A stretch of 64,000 nucleotides of DNA from Daphnia pulex (GCF_021134715.1 NC_060025.1:5456001-5520000); one strand, 5' to 3'. Positions 33,240 to 46,327 are shown, counted from the first letter of the stretch. Translations and numbers: made by a program. The notes: generated by a model not told the origin, from the letters alone.

Positions 33240-35520
33240 ATGTCCTAAGCCTTATTCGATGGTCTTATTTCTATCATGCAGGGGAAGAGCATGCATATGC
33301 GGGAGTTACCGGGGCTGATTATTATCCAGCGCCTTTCACCGTTTCGCAAGAGTGACCTTACGAGACAGCAGTGATCGAGGCACGGATAAGAAAGTACAAG
33401 AGGCTTTGTGTAATATTTAATTACACGGGCACAAATCGAACAAGAAGCGCTCAAACGGGATCAAAATCCATGCGAAACGGCGGTCAAGGAGTATTACCAG
33501 GAACTCCTCGTAGAACGAAGTTTTGAAACGAAAAGGACCCGAAACATCAGTCCCTTCGATCAAGCTTTCCACCGCTTCGGATTTCTTTCGGTCGCTATTT
33601 CGTTTTCCTGTCGTCCTAAATAGTGCTCTACGGCTTAAAGATCAATTCATTAGAAGCGTTGGACGGAAAGAAGCTTTGCCACGGAGAAATGAACAACTGC
33701 CGCATAAAAACCAGACACTACCCGTTATGTTTTCGCTAATTCCCAGTGGAATTCATTTCCATCCACCGCTTCAATTTTCTTTCATCCATTTGGCCCATTT
33801 AATTTCTGACATTTCTGATTTTCTTAAATCTCTAACCAGGGCGGCTGGTCAGCTTTTCATCAAATATCGACCTTGGCTCACAATCTCTAATTCTGATAAA
33901 AGTTAAATGCAATTACTAACGCGATAAACCGGACACTTCCGTAGAGCCAGCATCACACTGGCGTTCTTTTCGTATCATACACTCACGTATCAAAACGCTC
34001 GTTACACTAGAGAGCTGACCGCTAATCAATATTCGAAAAAAAAACTTCGCCTAACCGACTGATGGTTCACATCTGGCCAGGCTTTCCATAAATTGCACCT
34101 GGAAATTTCTGACTGATCTTTGAATTTCTGACATATATAACTGGACATTCTGGTCTGGCTCAATCGAATTTGCAACCGCCTGTAGGATATATTAGGAGCC
34201 CATTCACGAGACATTTGCCTCTACGCCACTTTCAAAAAACTCCTAGGACTTTTTTTTATTGCCATGTTTATTCAAGGCTTCTATTTTGGCAAAAAGGATA
34301 AAATTTTATTTTATTTCGACGGTATCCTCATGCTGGGAGATGCATGCACATTCAAGAATACGGGGATTGTTTCTTATCTTATCCAGCGCTTTTCACCCTG
34401 CCGCAGGATGCCGCACAGTTGTGACCAACGCACAGATAAGAAAAGACAAGAGGCATTTCTGACCATCCAGCGGGCACTATAAATCCAGAAAGATTTCTGT
34501 ATGGACCAGGATCGTTTCTAGGCGGCACAAAACTCGGCAACCGGGCAAATGAATCGGAGTAACTCTTGTATTAGAAAGATTACTTGGTTTTTAAGTTTAA
34601 TCAGTATTCGTATGCTTTGTCCGACGGTTTTTCACGTTTTTAAAGTCAAGTTCAACCGACCGACAAAGTTCAGCAGGATGAATTGCACCGTTCTTCAATT
34701 ATTTTTTCTTCCACAACCTCACATTCATCCAAGTCCCGCCTTCAGGATCACTACCCCGTCGCCAGGACTTGGCAAGGTCCGATATTTTAAGACTAGGTGC
34801 TTGGCACGTATAGCCCTTAAGGATCAATGTGCCAACATCGTTTTCGTCTCTGATTCAAGCCATTCACCGACCGCTTTCGACTATATCCATAATTTAAAAC
34901 CATTACGCGAACTGTGTACAGAAGTTCATCTTGGACCGGTGAGTAGAACACGAAAGATGAAAACAACTAAGAATCGAATTGGGAATGAACACTCCTCTTT
35001 TCGTCCCCAATCTTTCGCTATGCTGTTCCATCGGTAATCAAAAGAAGAGTCAAATGATTGTGCCGACCGACTTATCGAGAAATCCTGATCCAACATAGGT
35101 TGACCCTCTTTCTCTCTCAATCTTTCTTATCGGATTTATTTCTTCCGGCCGTAGACAGGTGGGCACTACCCGCCTAAGACGGAGAAGCGCTCTATCGGGA
35201 TTACAACTGAATTAATTTGAAGCGGTGGGTCGGAAATGAGCTCTGCCCACGAAGAATGCACTTACAATTCTTCGTTTGTGCCCCATTTAAACAGAGCTCC
35301 CCGTAAAGATTAGTGAAACTACCATGAACCGGACACTTCCCGTTCTTTTCGTCTCTCTCGTTCTATCCAAACACCTCTTCGAATTCAAATCTTTTATACC
35401 CACCATGTCATCTTCTCGCGAACTCATAAGTACCCGTGCGGAATGAAAATAAAACCTAACGATGGTCGGAAAGGAGCTTCGCCACGGAGGAATGAACTGC
35501 TGTCGCAAAAAACGACACAT
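33240..35520. repeat. Diverged dispersed duplications
   Basis: A block at about 33270-33415 (TTATCCAGCGC, then ACAAGAGGC) recurs at about 34331-34465 in the same orientation with 25-30% differences. A second motif (GGAAAGAAGCTTTGCCACGG) at about 33664-33725 recurs near 35231 and 35470. It looks like two or three old copies of a roughly 1-kb unit. I find no ORF, terminal repeat or known family. Confidence 0.5.
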
Positions 35521-35707
35521 TGTTTTTTTTTCCGTTTTTGCCCATTCCAGAAAAGCTTCTCGTAGATCAAAGTTTTCCGTCAAAACTTATTAGAAAGTTC
35601 GCGCTTTCTGTTGGTCTCTTTCGCTTCTTCGATCTATCCTACGATCGCTCGATTCCATTTCTTTCATACAACGCGACTGCCGTGCATAAGTTAATGATGC
35701 AGCGAGA

Positions 35708-36049
35708 ATGAAAAACGAACTTTTTACCTTGGACAGCGATGATAATAACGAAGACTTGTTATTTCGTGACCTTGACAACTTAGATGGATCTGAAAATTAT
35801 TACCCCCAGGGTGCGTTTGTTTGCAATGGTTTTACTTTTGTTTGTAATATACAATTTATTTTGCCTTACAGTCGGAGGTGCCAGGGATGAAGATGAATAT
35901 AATGGTGGGAATGATGATTCAGAGGAGTCAGAAGAAGAGGGTTTCCGTTTCACTGCTGAGAAAGCTAAACTTCTACTGGACGCATATAAAAAGTTTCAAC
36001 GGAAAATGATGTCAGGCAGGCAGAAAAAAGAATTAAGATCTGGACAAAG
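35708..36049 (+). CDS. Acidic protein with partial Myb/SANT-like domain (partial gene)
   Basis: Two exons, 35708-35810 and 35872-36049, joined in frame across a 61-bp GT-AG intron. The N terminus is strongly acidic (MKNELFTLDSDDNNEDLLF, later DDSEESEEE). It then reads FRFTAEKAKLLLDAYKKFQ, which resembles helix 1 of Myb/SANT-like DNA-binding domains, and ends at a GTACGG donor. The following exon was not found. A related relic lies on the other strand at 36496-37144. A gene or gene fragment of a DNA-binding family is an inference. Confidence 0.45.
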
Positions 36050-36495
36050 GTACGGTTATGTTTTGTTTTTTAATTAACATTATTGCGAGGGCTCACTTCC
36101 CAGATAGCACACTGCAGTCCCATAGACGCACAAAACACGTCACTTTGAGACGTCTGAGATGTACTTGGCACATAGCAGATTCCCAAGTTTACATTCCTAG
36201 GACGTCTTTTACGTATGGCCAATGTCCGCTTCGCCGAGATCTCATAGCGGTCCCTATCCCGTCCCATTGGATGAACTTTAGACGTACTTGGGACGGAAAA
36301 AGGATCTCAAGAAGTCATTAATAATAAATCTTTTTCTGGACTCTGAATTTCGTTCCTTTTTTCTTTACTCTTCTTTTTCTTAAGAGTGTTTGCTGTGCCG
36401 ACATTTTCACGAACGCTGATCCGGATATCCGGACACAGTTTATTAATTTAACAAATTTATTGTTAAATTATTAAATAACTTTCGAAAGCTTATAC

Positions 36496-37144
36496 CTCTT
36501 GCCATAATGTTGACGCACGCTCGTTTGTTTTGTTAAATCGTTGCTGGAATTGTGAATAAACGTCCAATAAAGCTTAAACTTCTGCAAATGTCCAGCGTTG
36601 AACGCCAGCATTGATGGACTGTGGCTTGGTAGACTGTGATAAACCTATAACGAAACAAATCAATTAATAAAATCATTCAGCATAAAGTCCAAACAGAAAA
36701 AGAGAGTTGAATATACCATCTTTCGTGTGTTCAACAGATTGCTTCTGTGCGTTTGGTATTATAGTGGACTGGATGGCCACAACTGGTTTTGAAACCGACA
36801 ATATTGCTGAATGAGAAGCAGAGACATCACAAGATTTTGATAGAGTTGACGAAATGGAGCTCGATGAAACTGCTGTGATCCCACCTCCTGCAACTGCTAG
36901 GATTAGAACTTTTATTACAAGAAAATACATTGGAAAAATAAATAAATACAATCGATTCAATTAGTAAATTAACAGTCTCATATTTAAAAAAGGCAGGATC
37001 TCTGGCTTCTATTTTACTTCTCAAACTTTTCGCAAAATTTTGCATGAATGTTGGCTCTGCATACAAAATTCCGAAATAAACTGAATGAATTACGACAAAT
37101 TAGATTCACACAATTTTTACCTGATTGAATTCTGTGTTGCACAT
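36496..37144 (-). pseudogene. Myb/SANT-like domain gene with in-frame stop
   Basis: Four exons chain in frame: 37144-37121 (MCNTEFNQ), 37054-37018, 36896-36717 (Ser-rich) and 36644-36496. The last encodes GVQRWTFAEV, a TAA at 36574-36576, then ALLDVYSQFQQRFNKTNERA and TLWQE at a GTATAA donor. The W...LL...Y..F...TLW spacing is that of a Myb/SANT-like DNA-binding domain. The TAA sits inside the domain, so the copy is probably dead or encodes a truncated product. Confidence 0.45.
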
Positions 37145-39983
37145 CCTTATTATTTTGGATAAGAAATTTCCTCCCAGTCAATCGATATTAAAAAAATACG
37201 CATTTGGGAGATTTTTCTGACGCATTGACGTTCGCCATTTTCGACTGCTAAACGAGTGTGACGAAAAGAAATTTGTATTCGATTTGTTGGATACAGCACT
37301 GCCATATCGCCTAATCAAAAACTATAGTTCGTATCAATTCTATCTCGTCAAAAAAGAAAGAGAGAAAAAGGTCCACCGTTTATTGCTAGAAAACTCTCCT
37401 CTGTATTGGCTAAGAAACATTGTCACGTGACATTTGGCAACGTTGATTGGGCGGTTTCCAAGTCGTTCACTTAACGAACCCCAGGCTTTTCTTTGAGTCT
37501 GGCAACGTATGGGTAGGGAGTCATCTTAGAAAAGTGGGGGGGGGGGCTTTCTTTTTCCTTCTTCTTGTCTATGTTTTCGTGGAGTGAGGTAACGGTGTAT
37601 GTGCTCTGTGTTTTGTATGTGTGTCTCAAATGTTTTTGTATCACTGGTATTATATCAACGATATACACAAGTACATTATCCCATTTATATTTTATTATGT
37701 GTTGGAGTGGCTGGGCCTCTTTTGATAGGTGGAACTTTTTCTATTACTTGTCTTATCTGTGACACAAGTAAAAAACTGTTAGTTTGTTTTTATTTTAAAA
37801 TTTCCAGGCTGAGTCGAAAAAAGTTTTAAGTAAATGCACAATCGAGACAAATAAAATATGGAGGTTCAATGTGACTTTAAAATTTTCACGAGGGTGGGTC
37901 GAGTAAGCTTAAAGTGAGTTAACCAGTTTTGTCGATGTATACTTAAAGGTTTGGTGGAGACTTAAAGGTCCAGAATAGAAACATTTGCCTCAGGTGGGCA
38001 ATGCAGTGTTCCATCAGTGTCAGATTGCATATTGTGTTCTTCTAAAGCAACGTCAAGTCACCTCCAGAGTGGTGGGTTGGATCCATCAAACTTGACCACG
38101 CGAGCCACTTTTATTGGAAAAGCCATTTTCAGTAGTCTAATATAATTTGCGACACTGGGCCCATAACCTGTTGTAAATTATATATTAGAAGACGTCAATT
38201 TGTCATGTTTCAGTCAATGAATAGATTTATTATTTTGTTTTCAATACAAAAATTTACCTGATGTTCACACAGAAAAAATAGTCTATTCCACTGAGGAAGG
38301 GTAAATTATGCTTGTACAAAAATACAACCTGTAGTTTGGGCGAATTTTTGGAGAGAGTACACAGAGAGAAAACATAAAGCAAGAAGATCATTCTAACGAC
38401 TAGTGGTTGAGGTGAGAACGTCTGCTTTTTTCTTTTGGTTTAGGTAACAGTTAAGAGTTTCTGCAACCAGTTGTTCGTTTGGTTTTTCCAACAGAGCTCC
38501 TGCTGGAGTATGTTTGATTTTTCGCTCCATACAATGAATTTTTTTTTTTTTTTGTGTTTGGTTGTTTTTGTCGGAGTGTAATTGATGTTCCAGCAGAAAA
38601 AACGGGAGAAGAAAATGTGCGAGAGAATTAGAGGAGCTGGTGGATGCAGATTAAGAGATAGAGCACTAAAAAAAACATGGAGAGGAGAAACAGCTCCTGA
38701 AATTGTTGACGTCTGGAACCCGTCAAAGACAAAATCCCCGGCTTCTTCTTCTTCTACTCTCTCTCTCTTTCATTTTCATCCCCGCGGCTCAGTGAAGCCA
38801 TAATGCACGTCGACTGTTCGCCCTCCAGTTCTTCCGTCATATAGCCGCCCAGTCTAAAGCAGACGAAAGAGAATCTGGAACTCAAGGGCCTCAACGCGTC
38901 CTCCAGCCCTGCTGTTCCTTTCTGTTCCAACAGAAGCAGCAGCAGCAGCATCCAACACCCAACTACGGCTAGATAATGTAGAAGCTTCCTAATTTCGCTT
39001 TTAATTGTGATCGTCGCCCGATGAGAAATGTCACAGTTTAATTGGTTTTTAGTATTCCCTCTAAAAAAAATTCACCCCTCCCCACCACGAAATTTTGAAA
39101 AATGGTCAAAACAAAATCTGTGATCGTACTGTACGTGTGACAAAAACGTGCCAAATCTCCAATTTTTATAACCAATAACTGTTGCGGACCAGATGCGCGT
39201 CCGCAAGTATTCATTTGGAAACCCAGACACCAACAAAGAAGAAAGAAGAAAAGGTGGAGAAAGGCGCAAGATCCCGAGGTGGGCGGAAAAATAATCATTC
39301 GAGATTGACGCGGACGGCAAGCCTCAGTCCAGCTTTGTATGTTGTACTAACCGTTTTGCTCGAAAAATAAGCTGTGTTTTACCCGCTCTCGAGTTTCGAT
39401 TATATGCAAGCAGTTCGTGACAAATAACTCAAATAGCGTAGAGATTTAAAAAAAAAAAAAAAACACGGGAAAGACCGTAGTATACTAGAAACATCATTGA
39501 TACGGGAAAAGGTTAGGGACACACACAAGCCCTTGTTTGCCATATTGTGTTAAATTTATAGTAAAAAAAAGGAGAATTTTTCTCTCTACACTTTTTCATG
39601 GCCTATCGAATAAAATAAAATTCTAAAAATAAAACGAGACGGGATGACTTTTTTTCGAATCGTCAGAGAAAAATTGGTTGATCTTTCCTTTATATTCCTT
39701 TTCGGTTTCGGATTCTGCCTTTGAAAAATGGGACGGCTCAGCTTTCCCAGCGTCCATGTCTGATACGGCTGTATTACAGAAAAAAAGTATCAGTAACCAC
39801 ACTCATTTTAACAAATGACCAGAACGATGACACAATGAAAAGATAGTACAATGAGACATACAATCTCAATCAGCACAAATGACAACCTATCTCCACGGGG
39901 GGTAACCGCACTACTAACAGCCTGCCAGTTCCTTCAAAAATTTCAACTTCAAACGCCAACCAAATTTCCCTATCCCTGTTCAG
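37145..39983. other. Long intergenic stretch, nothing firm
   Basis: AT-rich with short homopolymers, including a G9 run near 37540, an (A)n run at 39450 and a T12 run near 38540. Short ORFs in all frames show no recognisable motif. No RNA gene or mobile-element ends were identified. Confidence 0.4.
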
Positions 39984-40723
39984 ATGCATAATGCACCTCC
40001 TTCCAGGATGGAGTCTTCTGGATTTCATCATCAAAGACCATATTTTGATGGTCCAAATAGACCTCTGATAGGAAGAGCTCCATCAATTATGGACTACATG
40101 GAGCTCGCAGTGGGTTTTCAAGACATTCAATGCAGATTGAATGTGAGCCATTATTCGTTCAAGATTTTCACTATGGCTTGCCAGCACAAAGATTTCAAAT
40201 ATTCCCCATTAAAGATCACCACTTAGTCAATCATACCCAATTCATGGAATATGATAGAAACAATAGTATCAATCGACTGTTCATCAATCCCCACTATCAA
40301 GGTTCAGTGACAGTGCAGAATTGTTGCGCTACTCGAGTAACTCCTTTAACTGAGCTTAGGTTAAACTTCTCACATTCTGACAACACACCTCCTCGTTTTG
40401 CGTTTCAAGCTCGACATCAGCGTCCTCCTCCTGGTCCAAATTTAGCGAATGCCCCAAGACCTGCATCTTTTGCCACAATGCGATTTGTTCAACCCCTTCA
40501 GTCTAATTTGGCTCCACCTCGCTTGAATGGACCCATCGACCAAATCTCTCCCCACAATTCAAGAATTCCCATCCGCAGAATTTAATGGATATGATCCTAC
40601 CAGCTCCTTTCGGTGATGGGCCATTACGAGCCCCATACCATCCTGAACAACAACGGCCCTAAAGATTTCGGTTTAACTCGTTTGACCCTCCTCCTCCTCA
40701 TTCTTACGATCCTTCGTCTTAAC
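39984..40723 (+). pseudogene. Pro/Asn-rich protein pseudogene fragment, unrecognised
   Basis: Protein-like sequence runs through three frames. 39984-40140 has HQRPYFDGPNRPLIGRAPS and MDYMELAVGFQDIQ. It continues in another frame to 40585 with PPRFAFQARHQRPPPGPNLA. A third frame has MDMILPAPFGDGPLRAPYHP up to about 40723. The composition stays constant across the breaks, which suggests at least two frameshifts in a once-continuous gene. No introns are evident, so a processed copy is possible. Family not recognised. Confidence 0.4.
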
Positions 40724-41127
40724 AGCCCGTGCGATTCCTAACACCACTTTCAACAGCATCTAAACGTAAAAATAAAGAAGACTCGAAAAATGAAACAAGA
40801 CATCGGAAAGTATAATCAAACTGAGCGAATAGAAACAAAACAAAAATGAACGAATGTCGGGAAAAAACAAAAAACAAAACAAAAATCTCTTCTGGCATTG
40901 TTATTACGACATGTAGACGACTGTCGACTTCCACATGAATGTCACGTCGGGTCGCAGGATCACTTTCGTGAAGATGCTCCACGTCGTAGTTGTCGTCGCC
41001 ATTCCATATTCCAAACATGAAATAAAATAAAGTAAAATAAAAAATTAGGAAAATTATTAGATTTAGATGAAGTAGATATGAAAAGAATAAGTTAAAAAAA
41101 AAATTTTGAAATTTTTTTGGAGGGCTG

Positions 41128-41367
41128 ATGCAAAATGCCCCATGCGGAGCTATTGAGAGAGTAGAGTACAGGGATGGAAGAAGAGTGATGGATTGTCTGG
41201 AGCAATTGATGCAAAATGCCCCATGCGGAGCTATTGAGAGAGTAGAAAACAGGAATGGAAGTAGAGTGGTGGATTGTCTAGAGCAATTGATGCAAAATGC
41301 CTCATGCGGAGCTATTGATAGAGCAGAGTACAGGGATGGAGAGAGTACAGGGGTTGAAGAAGAGTGA
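41128..41367 (+). repeat. 81-bp coding minisatellite (three copies)
   Basis: Units start at 41128, 41209 and 41290 and encode MQNAPCGAIERVEYRDG, then DCLEQL, with few changes. Because 81 is a multiple of three the frame stays open for 79 residues. No upstream gene in frame was found, so it may be an isolated repeat. Confidence 0.75.
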
Positions 41368-41529
41368 TGGATTACACGAGCATTTTAAGGACAACAAATA
41401 TACATAACCTTCATTGCTTGGAGATTTTTAGTATTTTGGAACTTCAGCGAAGTAAATTTGAGTAGTATGGGATGCAGTTCACAACAGGTCCTTGTAGTAG
41501 AGAAAGATCTCGAAAAGATAGCTAGAAAG

Positions 41530-42055
41530 GGTAAAACACAATGATTATTAGAAATGAAAGAATAATCACTAGAGAACTCTTTTCGTCTTCGTCCAGAAAA
41601 GATTCATTATCTTCGCTACTAGTAAGAATTTGAATCTTACTTCTGAGTAATGTAATGCGATCAGGGTTATCACTATGACGTATCAGCCAAACGAGTAGTA
41701 CTCTTCCAGTAGCGCCTTTACTTGTAAAATACTTTGGCACCAAATCCTGCGATAACAAATCAATTTTGTAATGTGCAGGCTATTTTTTACAACTGCTGGA
41801 GAACTAACCTGTAAAGTTGCATGAGGCGGTAGGAATGGGGCACCAGCAATAGCAAAAATAAAAAAGGATCTATTCCATTCACGAAAATACAGTGAAGTGT
41901 TTCAATGCAGCTGATCCGCAGAAGTCTTGATATTCGGAAGCAAGAGGTTAAAACAAAGTTCCAAAAACGGTGTCTTCTGCTAAATGACGATAACGGGCTG
42001 CTATTTTATGGTAACAACCAGCAGCTATGTGATTGAAAGGTCCATCAGGATTTTC
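41530..42055 (-). pseudogene. Fragment of an unrecognised multi-exon gene
   Basis: Minus-strand exon-like pieces. From 42055, after an AG acceptor, it reads ENPDGPFNHIAAGCYHKIAA and RYRHLAEDTVFGTLF. It meets TAA at 41948-41950, continues PLASEYQDFCGSAALKHF, then shifts frame to NRSFFIFAIAGAPFLPPHAT. It then joins across a short intron to LVPKYFTSKGATGRVLLVWL. It looks like the remains of a conserved cytosolic protein, but I cannot name the family. One stop and one frameshift are visible. Confidence 0.4.
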
Positions 42056-42649
42056 CTGAACAAAGCAGTGAAGAAAAGTTATAAAACAGTTAATTGAACA
42101 AATTTATCAAAAATAAACCTTGTGTGATTTTGTGACTAATTCTGATAGTTGTGGGTCAATTATCGAATAATATGAACAACAAGCGTAAAAACATACCCGT
42201 ACAATGACCCAATTTGTAATGTGAATGACACTTTTGATATTTCAATAAAGAAATTAACTTTTTTTCCCTAACACACTTGCACTCACTACACGTCCGTACT
42301 TGTGTTTGTGTATAGTGTCTTACGTGTCAGTGACTATTTTAAGAGAATAAAAAACAAACGAATTGATTTTTACCAAGTAAATTTGATTTGCGTTGTCAGG
42401 TGGTGAACGTGTCCAGGAAAAATAGAATAACAGGCAGAGCACCGGAAGAAGAAGAGAAGAAATTGTTTGTCTATTTGTGGACGGTCTTTGATTGTCGCCA
42501 ATGTCCAGTGCCTTTTTTTTTCTTTTCTATGTGTTCGTGTCGTGTCGTGATTGTGTGAGACCCCGTGAGAGCATATTCCGACGAATAAATTAAAAAAATT
42601 GAGATCAGATTCCTTGATGAGATTTCCCGCTAGTCTAACGCCAAGATGG

Positions 42650-45200
42650 GGTGTTACGAAGACAAGTGTGTCTGTGAATCTGAGTAACTGCCTTGTATTG
42701 TCTGCTACAACTCTATTTTATAGCCGAGCCACTCTGGCGACCCGATCTTTTACATCTCCCCTCTACCCAGAGACCAAACAAATTGACGGACATAGGAAAA
42801 TGACGGGCATGTAGCAACATGAATAAACCCACATGAAATATGACAACACATGAATAAACCAAAACAAAATAAAACACAATTTTTTTTAGTAATTGTGGTT
42901 TCACACTAGGGGTAGCCTTAAAAGTTAGGAGTTTAGGGTTGAGATAGTGACGGCCAGAGCGAGTGAAACAACGAACAGTGATAGACGAAACAGGAGCTGG
43001 CTGATTTAGTGAGCTGGCTACCGTAGGAGCTGGACCGCTCATGATCACGGCTGGAGATTCAACAGAATGACGTTATGGTGTACACTTCTCGGGAGCACGA
43101 GGAGACGGAAGCCTTTCCATAATTCCTCCTCGTAATGCAGAATTTGGGGATGCCGGAACAGCAGCGACTTATGGTGCTACACCATGCGGACGAGTGGTGA
43201 TCAGATTATCACGGAAGTTGCTAAGCAGACGAAATCAAAACCCGGCGGTTGAGGAATTGTCAACATCGATGTCTCGAAGAGTTCGGAGAAAAACCCGACT
43301 ATAAGACAGGGCGACCACGTACGACTCCGGTTACTTTCATACTGACAGTATCTACCCTGGTGGCCACGTGACATACACTAGCACTCGAACCCTCTGTCCC
43401 ACCAACAGGGGTGATCCGCGAATGTCCGGTCGGCCCCCTATGATGAAATGTCGCCTTTGCCTGGGGCTTCTGAAGTTGTTCGTGGACAAGGTGTGCTGAT
43501 TTTAATTTGGGAACGAGTCGATCAGGCAAAAACGGAAGAACCCCGTAAAGATTCTGACCCTGGAGAAGAACTGCCAGAGACGGAAGGTCAGATGACACAG
43601 GTGTTGAACGGATAGCAGCCAACGACTCCCATAGTTACCGACCGTCACTGAACATTTTAAGAATGGTCTGGCGTTCCACCTGGCCATTTGATTATGGATA
43701 ACACGGGCTGGACGAGATGGACAGGAGTTTACGAGTGCCACAGTATAGGCTCAAAACTCCGCACAATCAAACTGTGATCCATTGTCTGACATCACCTCTT
43801 CTGGATATCCAATATCACTGAAAATTCTTTCAATTTCCGCAATGCTGGCGGCGCAAGACAGAGAGAGAAGGGGAAGAGCAGCCGGCCACTTGCTTTAGGC
43901 GTCTACAACTAAGATATAGTTGACTCCATTGAAGAGAAAAAAATCAGCTCACACTAACTGAAAAGCATGAATTGGTAATTTTACTGAAAGACGTGGTTGA
44001 GCTGGATTTGTATGAAGGTGTTCACGGCACGTTGAGCAGAAGGAAAAGACACTTCTTTAGTTGTAGCTTTAAGTTGTGTAGAACCAGAACCGATCGTAGA
44101 TTAATTTGAAGTTCTTCTTTGTTTTCACCCGTCACTAGGAAGTCGTCAAAGTATATAACGCCGGGCAAATCTCCAAAGAAGTCGGACATATTTTTTGATA
44201 ATTTTCAGTGGCGGATTTCAATCCAAACGGCAGCCTGAGGTACATGTAACGACCTTTTGGTGTTGCCATGGTGCAAAAATAAGATGCTTCATTAGTTAAC
44301 GTAATTTGGTGGAAGCCAGAAGCAACATCCAGGCTTAAAAAATAGTGAACTTTACTTAGTTTTCTGAACAGTCGTCCTATAGTGGGGACCAAAAAATGCA
44401 GTCGTTGTATTGCTTTGTTGATTTCCGACGGGTCCAAACAGATCCTGACATCGCAATCCGGTTTTCCAACAACAATCATTCTGCTTAACCATTCTGTGGG
44501 CTCTTGAACCGGTGTTTTTATGCCTTCAGTTACCATTCTTCAAGTTTCTTGAAGACTCGTTCTTCCAACTTAAATGGAAGCCGACCTGCTGCACAGATAA
44601 CTGGGTCAACTTTGTTAGCTCCTGACAATAACTTAATGTCCTATTCAACAGGTAATTTACCAAGACCATTGAAGACATGAACTCTTGCACTATAGGTGGC
44701 TGTTCAGGATTAACCGTGGAATGCAGTGAATCAATCCGTACACTGAGGTTGAGTTCTTCTTGGTTTGGCGACGCATTGTTCTGAGGTGCCACATGGCGTG
44801 CGTTTCTTGAATTTTGACAATGGTTTGCGTAGTGGCCCATCATACCGCAACGAAAACACTTAACGCTTGCCACACGGCATTGATCTTATTTATTTTGCCT
44901 TCCACAATCACTGCACAAAATGTGACTTTCCGACGAAGAATAAGATGCTGATTGTCTTTGACTTGCTAGAACGCAATATGATGTGCCACATGCTGATGAT
45001 TGCGAACCCGGTCTTCGATCTGGCTTATTCTGGTCGGATTTTTGAGCTTGGATAGCACAGGCAGACTCTATTACCGGAGTATTGATCTGTGTTTGTTGCA
45101 ACTTTGATGACTCACACGCTCAAACAATTTCTCGCGCTTTGACGATCAACAAGTCTTTTTCAGAAAGCAATTGACTCTTAGTCAGGTTGGTTAGGAAAAC
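42650..45200 (-). mobile_element. Decayed Ty3/Gypsy element
   Basis: A fossil related to the element at 25283-30252. Scattered minus-strand remnants correspond to the gag zinc knuckle, reverse transcriptase and integrase in the expected order. An LTR-like stretch lies near 42650-42760 (ACAAGTGTGTCTGTGAATCT). It is heavily broken, with many lesions, and is clearly much older than the intact relative. No second LTR was seen. Confidence 0.8.
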
Positions 45201-45229
45201 AAAGTTCAATTTTTGAAAAATTTAACTTG

Positions 45230-45460
45230 AAAATCTTCCGGAGTTAGTGGAAGATCTTCCACTTCCATTAACTCCGGTGTCATGGTAACTCATCTGCATG
45301 GTGCATCATGGTAACTCTTCACGACCGCGGAAATATCGTGATGACTTTGGAGAGGACAATTGAAGAAGATAGAAATGACGAAGAGCTTCAAAAATGAGTG
45401 AAATCTAACATTTTTTTAAAGTTCGACCACAGATCTTCCACTTCCATTAACTCCGAAAGC
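45230..45460. repeat. Short palindrome with a second half-copy
   Basis: CCGGAGTTAGTGGAAGATC and its near-complement form a roughly 40-bp hairpin at 45239-45279. AGATCTTCCACTTCCATTAA recurs near 45430. It lies just ahead of the tRNA-like units and may be part of the same SINE family. Confidence 0.5.
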
Positions 45461-45500
45461 TTTTTAAGAGAGTTTTTAAGTTTTTTATTTTTCTCCAACT

Positions 45501-45570
45501 GACTTGACCGAGATTCGAACCTCGGTCCTTTAGCATTGTAGGATTGCTGACCATTAGACTGCCGTTGACA
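45501..45570 (-). pseudogene. tRNA-like unit 1 (SINE head or tRNA pseudogene)
   Basis: On the minus strand GGCAGTCTAATGGTCAGC resembles an A box and GGTTCGAATCTCGG is a canonical B box and T arm. The T stem pairs, but the anticodon stem does not close well, so it is not a functional tRNA. Confidence 0.55.
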
Positions 45571-45730
45571 TGTGTGGTTTAAGGGAATGCATGAACCGTA
45601 TGGATGCTAGCCATCGATTAACTAAGACATTGACTAATGTAATGCAACATGTTACAGCATGATATACAAGTGACTGGTGCAGTTGTCTTTATAAAATTTC
45701 ATGTTTCTACAAAATTTCAAATTTTTGTTT

Positions 45731-45804
45731 CGACTTGTCCGAGATTCGAACCTTGGAATGTTGGCATTATAGCCCGGGCTTATGACCATTAGACCACCGA
45801 TGGT
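45731..45804 (-). pseudogene. tRNA-like unit 2
   Basis: A second tRNA-like copy about 230 bp from the first, with GGTGGTCTAATGGTCATAAG and the B box GGTTCGAATCTCGG followed by ACAAGTCG. It shares head and tail with unit 1, so the pair behaves like a tRNA-derived SINE family. Confidence 0.55.
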
Positions 45805-46327
45805 ATGGTTGGCAAGGGGGAAACATGGGCCCGTATAGTATGGCCCAGGTAAACCCACCTTTCATTCACCCCTCTCCCAAGGGTGCGCGCAGTCCCCTCC
45901 GCTCGACCCTTCTGTAGGCCGGCTTGGGCAGCGCGTCAGCTCCGTAAAACTCAAAACTTTGAACGCGTTTTACGGGCACTTCCGCTCATTTGCACACCCT
46001 AAACCATATGTTAAAAATGACCAGCGTAATGAGATCTACAACCCTGTATCAATCTTTTTTCGATATTAGAAAACCTGTCTTGCTAGGGAAGAGCCATGAA
46101 AGCCGTGGCGAGATACAGGATTAGGTGGTATTAGGGGATTAGGTGGCGCCATGACGGTTCAGTAGGCCATGACAGCAGTTATGTTTACTCGAAAAATAAC
46201 GTAGTTGGCGATCTGAGCGCTAGATGCGCCACCTCCCAGGAAGGTTGAACGGAAGGGGATGGGTTGAAAAAGCTACACTACAGGGGTATAGCTCGACCAC
46301 CGGCCTAGGGTTCAGTAGGCCATGGCT

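Noticed and set aside
41530-42055. Assigning the gene fragment to a huntingtin-associated (F8A-like) family
   Set aside because: The resemblance was impressionistic. No diagnostic block matched, so it is left unnamed.
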